The notes beneath the pieces are model-generated. The model did not search any database. It was not told where the DNA came from and saw only the letters and a program-made list of their open reading frames with translations. Position numbers and translations under genes: made by a program. From Streptomyces sp. CB01635 (lineage in GTDB: Bacteria > Actinomycetota > Actinomycetes > Streptomycetales > Streptomycetaceae), in assembly GCF_002803065.1 (NCBI RefSeq), contig NZ_NNBL01000009.1, positions 135,131 through 199,130 on the forward strand: a stretch of DNA of 64,000 bases. Direction: 5' to 3'. The first letter of the stretch is position 1. Each line of letters opens with the position of its first letter. Positions 15,653-23,101 of the stretch are shown here, piece after piece.

Positions 15653-16147
15653 CTAGTCCTCGTCCGCGTCCGCGGGCCTGTTCTGCCCGCCCTGTGCTGC
15701 GAGCGTGAGCCTGACCACCACCGCGTCGGCGATCGTCTCCGCGCGCCGCTCGCTCAGCCCGCGCTCGGCAGCCACCTTGAGAACCATCTCGCGTACTTCA
15801 CGGAGTTGTTCATGCCTCAAGACCGGGATCACCGCTGGTGTCGCCGGCCTGCGGAAGATCTTCCGGCCGACCGCTTTCACACCCCTGCTGGCGCCGATCA
15901 CGGCCTGGCCTCCGAGCTGGCGCGCCGCTTCGTGCACCGCGAGCCACACCACAGGCGTGACCAGTACGGCCACCTCATCCAGCCCGAACCCAAGCGGATC
16001 CTGCTCACTGCGCCCGCGGCCCATCCGCCGGGCCACGATCTCCTCGTCCAGTGCCGCCAGCCCGTCCACCACGGGCAGCTCCTCCGCTGCGACCTCGGCC
16101 ACCACGTCCCTGACCACCTCGCTGGCCCGCACCCCGCCAGACGTCAT
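15653..16147 (-). CDS. Hypothetical protein, partner of the M48 peptidase
   Basis: A 164-residue protein of unknown family. ATG 16147 is chosen because GGAGGG lies 7 bases upstream; an in-frame ATG at 16162 is the alternative. The N-terminal third is acidic (VVRDVVAEVAAEELPVVD). A moderately hydrophobic middle (EVAVLVTPVVWLAVHEAARQ) could associate with the membrane. A basic segment and a helix follow (LREVREMVLKVAAERGLSERRAE). Its stop is 5 bp before the peptidase start. Its job is probably tied to the peptidase, as substrate, inhibitor or chaperone (inference from the operon only). Confidence 0.65.
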   Translation of the reverse strand: MTSGGVRASEVVRDVVAEVAAEELPVVDGLAALDEEIVARRMGRGRSEQDPLGFGLDEVAVLVTPVVWLAVHEAARQLGGQAVIGASRGVKAVGRKIFRRPATPAVIPVLRHEQLREVREMVLKVAAERGLSERRAETIADAVVVRLTLAAQGGQNRPADADED

Positions 16148-16493
16148 GTCCCCGCCCTCCATGCCACCGCCTGTGCCCCGACGTCCCAGAGTGTCCCCCG
16201 CAACATATCCGCGAACAGCCCGGCGCTGCAGGGGAATTGGATCGCAGACAGGCCGCGGCAGGTGTGGGACCGGTGTTGCAGGATCGCCGCCGAAGAGGGC
16301 GTCGTCCATCTGTCAGCCGAGGGCACGAAGGACATCAATAGCCCAGCATCGCCGAGTCGCAAGGCAGAGAGGCCCGTCCCGGCGAGGTTGACGACGCCAC
16401 CACGTGCGGCTCGGATGGCGACCACCACGGCGGAGAGCTGGGAGTCGGGGCTGCTCAGAGTGAGCGAGGCCACGTAGCTCAACAACGCCCTTT
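16148..16493. other. No supported gene (346 bp)
   Basis: A minus-strand open frame covers most of the gap but shows no family I recognise. The promoter of the M48 operon must lie at the left end. The right end runs directly into the transposase remnant at about 16494. Confidence 0.4.
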
Positions 16494-17217
16494 ACGAGCC
16501 CCACAGGCCATCGGCGCATCCACGGCGAACTCACCCGCCTCGGCAACAAGATGGCCACCTCCACGGTGTGGAACATCCTCAACCAGGCCGGCACCGACCC
16601 CGCCCCACGCCGTACCGGACCAACCTGGAGGCAGCCCCTCGCAGCCCAGGCCGAGCACATCGTCGCCGCCGACTTCCTGCACGTCGACACCATCAACCTC
16701 AAACGCATCTACACCCTGGTCATGCTCGAACACGGCAGACGCCGTGCACACCTGCTCGGCGTCACCGCCAACCCCCACCGGCCCATGGACCACCCAGGCC
16801 GCCCGCAACTTCCTCATGGACACCGGCATGAACATCACAGGCATCAAGTTCCTGATCCGCGACCGCGACGGCCAGTTCACCGACGCCTTCGACGCCGTCC
16901 TCGCCGACCTCGGCCTGCGCGTCCTCAAAAGCCCGCCCCAGGCCCCGAAAGCGAACACACACAGCGAAAGGTTCAACGGCACCCCCGCGCCGCGAGCTCC
17001 TCGACCGGACACTCATCCTCAACGAACGGCACTGCGCCCAACCCTCACCAGGCACCTGGAGCACTACAACGGGCACCGGCCACACCGCGCACTGAACCAG
17101 CTCTGTCCCTCGCAAGCTGAAGCCGGACCACCGCGCCCCATCGACCTCGCCGAGCACCGCGTCCACCGCGCAGCGGTCCTCGGCGGACTCATCAACGAGT
17201 ACCAGACCTCCAGTTGA
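16494..17217 (+). pseudogene. Integrase-core (rve) transposase, multiply frameshifted
   Basis: Across two or three frames one reads HRRIHGELTRLGNKMATSTV, then EHIVAADFLHVDTINLKR with the first catalytic Asp. After a shift near 16780 comes GIKFLIRDRDGQFTDAFDAV with the second. After shifts near 16985, LLDRTLILNERH and LEHYNGHRPHRALNQL follow, ending VLGGLINEYQ. The first about 100 residues are missing. Shifted codons make it non-functional. Confidence 0.85.
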
Positions 17218-17516
17218 CACCACTACGAACCCGCAGGACAGCGGCCGAATCCCATATTTGAGCCCCAGGGTCGCCCGCCTCGGCATACGTCGGCACGACC
17301 GCCTCGGTGGAGTGGTCCACGAGTACCGACATGCCGCCTGAGATGCACGGATGAGGCCTTCGGCAGGCGCAGAGTTCACCGGTGTCCCGCGCTACGAGCG
17401 TTACTGGAGCGTCGACGCCACAACACGGCTGGCTCCCCTCCCGGCCGTGTTCATGCGTGCACGGACATCTATCCACCACTATGAAAGGAAATATCTGATT
17501 TGCCTGGAGGCCTTGC

Positions 17517-17969
17517 ATGCACGGTGACGGTTTTCCTGCCCCGGATTCCGGACTCCTCCTCACTCACTTTCTGACGGTGACCGACGTAGCCCGATCTCGC
17601 GCCTTCTACGCCGACGTTCTCGGCGGCGAGGTGGTGCTCGAGGAGAACCCCTGCACCATCAAGCTCGCCAATGGATGGATCATCATGAATCCGGGCGGCG
17701 GCCCCACCCCGGACAAGCCAGACGTCATCCTGCGCCCGCCCACCGACCCGAGCACGGTCAGCAGCTTCCTCAACCTCCGCGTCGCCGACATCGAGGCATG
17801 TCACCGAGAGTGGAGCGCGAAGGGCGCCGAGTTCCTCACGCCACCCATCGATCGCAAGGCGGAGCTGCGGTGCTACTTGCGCGATCCGGACGGCTATCTC
17901 ATCGAAGTCGGGCAGGCCACCGGCATGCTGCAGGGCGTCTACGCCGACCCGCCCGCCGGCACAAGCTAG
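17517..17969 (+). CDS. VOC family protein
   Basis: A 150-residue vicinal-oxygen-chelate protein with two modules. The first begins LLTHFLTVTDVARSRAFYADVLGGEVV. The second covers FLNLRVADIEACHREWSAKGAEFLTPPI and ends CYLRDPDGYLIEVGQ with the metal-ligand Glu. ATG 17517 follows GGAGG. This arrangement is typical of glyoxalase or bleomycin-resistance-like proteins; substrate unknown. It stands alone between two dead transposases, so it may be a passenger of a former composite element. Confidence 0.85.
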   Translation: MHGDGFPAPDSGLLLTHFLTVTDVARSRAFYADVLGGEVVLEENPCTIKLANGWIIMNPGGGPTPDKPDVILRPPTDPSTVSSFLNLRVADIEACHREWSAKGAEFLTPPIDRKAELRCYLRDPDGYLIEVGQATGMLQGVYADPPAGTS

Positions 17970-17976
17970 TGGCTCG

Positions 17977-18840
17977 TCACGCAGCCTTGGCCGGGTAATC
18001 AGTCCGTGATCGGATTGGTGAATCGGGGGCGAAGTGTGTCTTCGGTTTCGCGTGAGCGTTGCGCCAGCGGACGTAGGCGCCGATAGCAGCGTTCTGCTCC
18101 TCGTGGCTGCGGTGGTCGGTGCCGTTGAGCGCGAAGTAGCGTCTATCGCTAGGTTGCGGGCGGTCTGGGCGACCCAGGCCGCGGTGGGGTGGGCGGTGGT
18201 GCCGAGGATCCGGACGCGGCGGGTGACGTGTTCAATGACGGTGAGGATGTACTGGTGCCTGCCGGTCAGGGTGACGGTCTCGATGAAGTCGCAGGCCAGG
18301 AGGGCGTCGGCTTGGGAGTGCAGGAAGTCGGCCCAGGTGGTGGCGGCCCGGTCGGGCGCGGGGTCGATGCCCTCGGCCGTGAGGACTTCCCAGACCGTGG
18401 AGGCGGCGCCTTGGATGCCGAGGGTGACGAGTTCGCCGTGCACCCTGCGGTAGCCCCAGGCCGGGTTCTCTCGGACCAGACGGAGAATCAGCACGTGAAT
18501 TGAGCGGACCGTGGGCGGCCGGCACGTGCGGGCATGGCGCCGCTTCATCAGATCGCGGTGCCAGCGCGCATGGTGTCGGGTCGTACCAGTAGCCGTAACC
18601 GGCGTAGGACCTGACGGGGCAGCGGCACTAGCAGAGCGGCAAGCAACGCCCGGTCCTCCGGTACGAGTCTCACCCGGTCCGTACCGAGCTGCCGCTCAAG
18701 GACGGTGAGCTGGTGGCGCAGAGCGAGAATCTCCGCGTCCTTGTCGCGGTCGCTCATCGGCAGCAATCGCAGCGCGCCGAACAGGTTGGTGACGATCAGA
18801 TAGGCGAGGCGAGACGAAGCAACACGAGTGCTTATCCTGC
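17977..18840 (-). pseudogene. Integrase-core transposase, frameshifted and internally deleted
   Basis: Read on the minus strand. The N-terminal LAYLIVTNLFGALRLL and EILALRHQLTVLERQL are followed by a frameshift near 18550. RRHARTCRP, ENPAWGYRRVHGELVTLGI and CDFIETVTLTGRHQYILTVIEHVTRR carry the first Asp. At RNLAIDA the sequence jumps to ALNGTDHRSHEEQNAAIGAYVRWRNAH and ends at 17977. The central catalytic block is gone. Confidence 0.82.
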
Positions 18841-19056
18841 CGCATCACCGAACAGCCTCCTGAGCTGTATGGACGACATATTCGGCAGGCGCACAGCTGG
18901 ACGGGGCGGCCGGTGACAGCTCCGGAGGAGGGGAAGGACGCCTGGGCATGGTGGCGCCGAGGGCGGTCCGTTCGTAGTCTCCGTGCCGCGCCGGCCGAGT
19001 TGCCGCATGCGGCCGATGCGAGAAGGTGAGGAGGAAGTCTGCGAAGGGAGCTTGCG

Positions 19057-21144
19057 GTGACAAGCGGGGCCATCGACGACGCTGCGGTGCTGAGCGCACT
19101 GTTTGCCAGTTCACCCCAGGGTCTGTTCGTCTTCGACAACGAGCAGAAAGTCACTCGGTACAACCCTGCCGGGCGGGGAGTACGGAATCTGCCGGCCGCG
19201 GACATCATCGGACACTCCGTCGAGGAGTTCGCCCCTGGTTTCGAACCGGGTGAGCTGAGGGAGCTGATCGGCGAGGCCTTCGCGACGGGGGAGCCGCTGC
19301 GGGGTCGGTTGGTGCGGGGACGGTCGCCGTCGAACCCGCACCGGACCCTGGCGCTGGAAGTGTCCCTGTTCCCTTTGCCCGGCCCGGGCGACGCCGCGCC
19401 GGGGCTGGTGGGCGTGGTCGAGGACGTGACCGAGAGACAGGCCGCGGCAGACCGCCTCGCCGTTCTGAGTACGGTGCACGAGAGCGTCGGCTCCACGCTG
19501 GAGACGCGGGCCACGGCCGATGAACTGGTGAGGGCTCTGGTGCCCGCCTTCGCCGACGCGGCGAGCGTCGACCTGCTGGACGACGATCGGGACGGCCCCG
19601 AGAGGCAGGCTGGCCACGTGCCGGCGAGTGTTCCACTGCGCCGGGTGTCTTTCGCTCCGCCGGACGCCGAGAGGAGCAGGAAGACGGGCGACAGTCGGCC
19701 GTTCCCCTTCCCCACTCCGTACACGCAAGTCCTCAACGACACGTCTGCCCGTCTCGTCCCAGTGTCGCCGGACGCGCCGTGGCTGTCCGCCGACACGGAC
19801 GGCTTTGCCTCTCTCCTGGAAGCGGGCGTGCACTCCATGATTGTCGCCCCGCTCACGGCTCGGGGCGCCGTCCTCGGGCTGCTGACCCTGTACCGGCACC
19901 GGACCGACCCCTTCGAGGAAGCGGACCTGGACGTGGCCCGGCAGGCGGCCTCCACCGCGGCCGTGCATCTGGACAACGCACGCAGCTACCACCGTGAACA
20001 CACCGTGGCCACAGCACTGCACCGAAGGCTCCAGCCCGGTGTGATGCCCGACCTCTCAGCGGTGGAGACCGCCCATGTGTACATGCCCGAGAGCGCGGGC
20101 GGCGAATGGTTCGACGTCATCCCCCTCTCCGGCACGCGTGTCGCCCTCGTCGTCGGAGAGGTCGCCGGCCACGGCATCGAGGCGGCAGCGACGATGGGCC
20201 AGCTCCGGGTCTCACTGCGCACGCTCGCCCTGCAGGACCTGGAGACGGACGAGCTGCTGACCCACCTGGACGAAGTCGCCGCCCAACTCGCGCACACCTC
20301 CGCACCGACCCCGGACCCCCATGTGGCGACGTGCGCCATCAGCGTCTACGACCCCGTCTCCCGCCACTGCACCATGGTTCGCGCAGGACACCCCGCCCCC
20401 CTCGTCATCGACCCGGATGGGTCCCCTCTTACCGTGGACGTCCCCGAAAGTCCGCCTCTGGGAGCGGGCGGCGGGCGCGCCTTCACCTCAGTCGTGATCG
20501 AGCTGCCCCCGGGCAGTCTGCTCGCTCACTACACCGACGGGCTCCTGGCCGCCGACGGGCGCGACCGGGCGGCTGCCACACGCCGCCTCGAACAGGTCCT
20601 CGCCCCCACCACCAGGCCCCTGCAGGAACTGTGCGACAACGCCGTATACCGCATGGCGCCCTCACGCCATGACGACGCTGTCCTCCTGCTCGCGCGCACC
20701 CACGCCCTGCCGCAGGAACGCGTGGCGGAGTGGACCTTGCCCGCCGACGCTTCCGTCGTGGGCACGGCACGCCGGCTCGTCGGCCGACAGCTCGCCGCCT
20801 GGAACCTCGACGAAGCGGCCTTCTCCACCGAACTCGTCGTCAGCGAACTCGTCACCAACGCCATCCGCTACGGCACAGGGCCGATCCGCCTGCGGCTCAT
20901 TCACGACCAGGACCATCTGCTGTCCGAGGTCACGGACGCCAACAACACCAGCCCTCACCTGCGCCACGCACGGGAGAGCGACGAGGGCGGCCGCGGACTG
21001 TACATCGTCATGCGGCTCAGCTCTCGCTGGGGCGTCCGGCACAGCCGCCAGGACAAGACCATCTGGTCCGACCAGCAACTCCACGGGGAGCCATCGGACC
21101 CGTCGGTCATGCTCGGCGCGTTCGACATCACCGCGGAACTGTGA
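19057..21144 (+). CDS. PAS-GAF-SpoIIE phosphatase fused to RsbW-like HATPase
   Basis: A 695-residue signalling protein. PAS (about 10-130, SPQGLFVFDNEQKVTRYN), GAF (about 145-315, HSMIVAPLTARGAVLGLLTLYR), PP2C/SpoIIE (about 330-555), then a C-terminal GHKL ATPase (about 565-680; N-box ELVTNAIRYG, G2 box GGRGLYIVM). Such fusions combine anti-sigma kinase and phosphatase in one chain. Two of the phosphatase metal-ligand aspartates are glutamates: E350 in GGEWFDV and E368 in GEVAGHG, while D539/D540 remain. GTG 19057 follows GAAGGGAG. No membrane segment. The binding partner is not nearby. Confidence 0.92.
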   Translation: MTSGAIDDAAVLSALFASSPQGLFVFDNEQKVTRYNPAGRGVRNLPAADIIGHSVEEFAPGFEPGELRELIGEAFATGEPLRGRLVRGRSPSNPHRTLALEVSLFPLPGPGDAAPGLVGVVEDVTERQAAADRLAVLSTVHESVGSTLETRATADELVRALVPAFADAASVDLLDDDRDGPERQAGHVPASVPLRRVSFAPPDAERSRKTGDSRPFPFPTPYTQVLNDTSARLVPVSPDAPWLSADTDGFASLLEAGVHSMIVAPLTARGAVLGLLTLYRHRTDPFEEADLDVARQAASTAAVHLDNARSYHREHTVATALHRRLQPGVMPDLSAVETAHVYMPESAGGEWFDVIPLSGTRVALVVGEVAGHGIEAAATMGQLRVSLRTLALQDLETDELLTHLDEVAAQLAHTSAPTPDPHVATCAISVYDPVSRHCTMVRAGHPAPLVIDPDGSPLTVDVPESPPLGAGGGRAFTSVVIELPPGSLLAHYTDGLLAADGRDRAAATRRLEQVLAPTTRPLQELCDNAVYRMAPSRHDDAVLLLARTHALPQERVAEWTLPADASVVGTARRLVGRQLAAWNLDEAAFSTELVVSELVTNAIRYGTGPIRLRLIHDQDHLLSEVTDANNTSPHLRHARESDEGGRGLYIVMRLSSRWGVRHSRQDKTIWSDQQLHGEPSDPSVMLGAFDITAEL

Positions 21145-21148
21145 GTCA

Positions 21149-21165
21149 GCCGCCGGTACGGCGGC
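21149..21165 (+). terminator. Short hairpin after the phosphatase gene
   Basis: GCCGCCG and CGGCGGC arms with a three-base loop begin 4 bp after the stop codon. Position and GC-rich stem suit a Streptomyces terminator, though the stem is short. Confidence 0.45.
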
Positions 21166-21207
21166 GCAGGAACGGAAGGTGGACAGGACGAGCAGTGCGC
21201 AGTGCCG

Positions 21208-21560
21208 TCACGGCGACCACCCATCGCGCGCCCTCGGCCGCACGGTCTTGGAGCGGGTTCCGTTACGGGAGTTGCCGCCGTTCCTGCCGGGCGGATCGCG
21301 CCGGTCATAGCCGAGGTGCTCGGTGACCTCGCCCGCTGGAGCCCAGTCCAGAAGTCGCTTCGTACGTCGCTGAAGCAGAGCTCCCTCGCCCGTCAGCTGC
21401 AGCACTTCGGCCTGAGCGCGGCGGTACACCGACTACTCAAACAGCTGGTCATCCACCCTCTTCGCGGCTGCGGGCAGCCACCTCCGAGCTCTCTTCCCCC
21501 GTCGACTTGTTACTGGACATCAGTGCACCCTCCCTGATCGGGAGTTACACCGTTCCTCTT
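21208..21560 (-). pseudogene. IS256-family transposase remnant, 5' end
   Basis: From ATG 21520 on the minus strand: MSSNKSTGEESSE, a stop and frameshifts around VDDQLFE, then LQLTGEG, RTKRLLDW and EVTEHLGYDRRDPPGRNGGN, the conserved N-terminal region of IS256 transposases. GGAGTTACACCGTTCCTCTT at 21540-21559 has the look of the IS256 terminal repeat. The DDE catalytic part is absent. Confidence 0.8.
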
Positions 21561-21724
21561 AAAGCTCCGTGGGTCGACGGCAGACGGGATGGGAGCTGGG
21601 GCAGTGGCGGGCGAGGGACCGAGTGTGCGTGGGACAGACTCTTCTGACGGACGTCGCAAGGGCCTTGATGTTCTGTTAGACGGTGGCGTCTGACCTGGGA
21701 GAATGCCCAGCTCGTCGCAGTTGT

Positions 21725-22339
21725 TCAGGCGAAGGGGTTGCCGTGCCCGGGAAGCTGCCCGCCCGGCGGCAGGTACCGCAGCCGGCCCCTCTCGTCGGTC
21801 ACCGGCGTGAACCCCGCGGCCGCCAGCCGGGCGGCGTACTTGGCCTTGTAGCGCCGACCGGCGACGTTCAAGACGGGTATGAGGCACATCAGCAGGACCC
21901 AGACGATGCCAGCGACGACGAAAGAGGTGGTGTCCGCTCCGAGCGAGGCGACGACACCCACGACCATCACGGTGATACCGAGACTCGCGATGATCAACCG
22001 TTGCTTGTCGGAGTACTCGCTGGTGAGGTCGAACGTGATGCGGGCCTTGAGGAGCTGGAACGCGTCGGGCACGAAGGGCGGCAGCGCGCCCCCGTCAACG
22101 GCGTCGGGATATTGCGCCCAGTTCTGCGCGGCCCGCGCACGGGCCTGCGGGCCGGGGTCGGCCACGAGAGACATCACATACCCGTTGCCCCGCCGTACGT
22201 CGACGTACTGGTACCCGAACTGCTCGGCTACAACGCCGAGTCCGGCGATCTTGTCTATGGACGACATGCCGCTGGTGACCTGAACTGGCTCCCCGGTCGC
22301 CATCTCGCGCAGCATCTTGCGCACATCCTGATCACTCAC
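21725..22339 (-). CDS. Hypothetical membrane protein, 204 aa
   Basis: I do not recognise the family. GTG 22339 is chosen because AGGGGGG lies 5-10 bases upstream and the product (SDQDVRKMLREMATGEP) begins in protein-like sequence. The N-terminal half is soluble (about 115 residues). Two hydrophobic helices follow, LIIASLGITVMVVGVVASLG and FVVAGIVWVLLMCLIPVLNV. The C-terminal tail, about 45 residues long, is basic and contains GFTPVTDERGRLRYLPPGGQ. This looks like a two-helix membrane-anchored protein with both ends in the cytoplasm. It is flanked by IS remnants. Confidence 0.75.
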   Translation of the reverse strand: MSDQDVRKMLREMATGEPVQVTSGMSSIDKIAGLGVVAEQFGYQYVDVRRGNGYVMSLVADPGPQARARAAQNWAQYPDAVDGGALPPFVPDAFQLLKARITFDLTSEYSDKQRLIIASLGITVMVVGVVASLGADTTSFVVAGIVWVLLMCLIPVLNVAGRRYKAKYAARLAAAGFTPVTDERGRLRYLPPGGQLPGHGNPFA

Positions 22340-22825
22340 GGGCCCCCCTGTCACTGACAACGTTGGCAGGCTTCCACACCAGCGCGACACACGGGACACG
22401 GACGGCATAGCTTGATGCGATCTTGACCGTCGCCCGAGGTCCGGCCCCCTTCCAGCGACCCAGTGCGGACGCCGGTCGGTGGCCGGAAACGGGAGGCCGT
22501 CGGTAGGGATGGCGGCCAGGCGCTGCAAGCGCGGTGCATGTGGCCGCAGGAACGGCCGTTCTCGGGACAGGTCCGCGGGGCGTTCGGGAGGCAGTTCCAC
22601 TCTTGCAGGTGCCACCCCACCGCGGACCAGCATCGCGCGCTCGGAGGCAATTTCGCGCAAGGACCGGTCGTCCACTCGAGCTCTTTCAGCTTGCCCACCG
22701 ATGGGGGGACGGAGCCTTTTCCAACCTGACGGTGTTGACCGCGAGTTGGACAGTCCTGCTCAAGGACGAAGCTTCTGGTAAACGGGTTCTCGACGAAGAT
22801 CACCCGTGTCCACCAGGAGCTTCGC
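22340..22825. other. No supported gene (486 bp)
   Basis: Open frames on both strands here lack a ribosome site and recognisable motifs. It contains the promoter side of the membrane-protein gene on the left and the start of an IS5-type remnant on the right. Confidence 0.45.
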
Positions 22826-23010
22826 GTGCTTGTTTACCCGTCCTCGATCGGCCTGTCCACCCGCACTGTGTGATTCCTGACGGGACACTGACTGTCAGGC
22901 GGCAGGAGATCGGGACGCGGTAGCGGCGGCTCTCCGCCGTCATCGAGGGCACGCTGATCCGGCTCGGTGTCGACCAACGGCCCGGCCAGGAACCACGGCT
23001 CCGGCTTGGG
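22826..23010 (+). pseudogene. IS5-type transposase, N-terminal remnant
   Basis: GTG 22826 has AGGAG 7 bases upstream and opens LVYPSSIGLSTRT, a signature start of an actinobacterial IS5-like DDE transposase. After a shift, RRQEIGTR and RRLSA continue the family N-terminus. The sequence then joins VIEGTLIR, a segment normally found about 90 residues later. It therefore has a frameshift, a stop and an internal deletion. The matching C-terminal piece lies at 28774, beyond the S8/VCBS genes. Confidence 0.65.
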
Positions 23011-23055
23011 ACCGGTCGGCTCACCCGAGCGGAAGTGGCGAGGCCCAGCAAGCGA

Positions 23056-23084
23056 GAACCCCCTGGGCGAGGCCCAAGGGGTTC
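23056..23084 (-). terminator. Terminator of the S8/VCBS operon
   Basis: 13-bp arms (23056-23068 and 23072-23084, one mismatch) with a three-base loop, 18-46 bp beyond the stop of the VCBS gene. Good position and stability for an intrinsic terminator. Confidence 0.7.
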
Positions 23085-23101
23085 CATGAGGACGGATCGG
23101 G

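Noticed and set aside
16148..16485. Minus-strand frame of 113 codons upstream of the M48 operon
   Set aside because: Looked briefly like a signalling domain, but no motif could be confirmed and no ribosome site is visible.
17218..17516. Minus-strand frame with a possible transposase-like segment
   Set aside because: Similarity impression is weak and could be an antisense artefact of IS debris.
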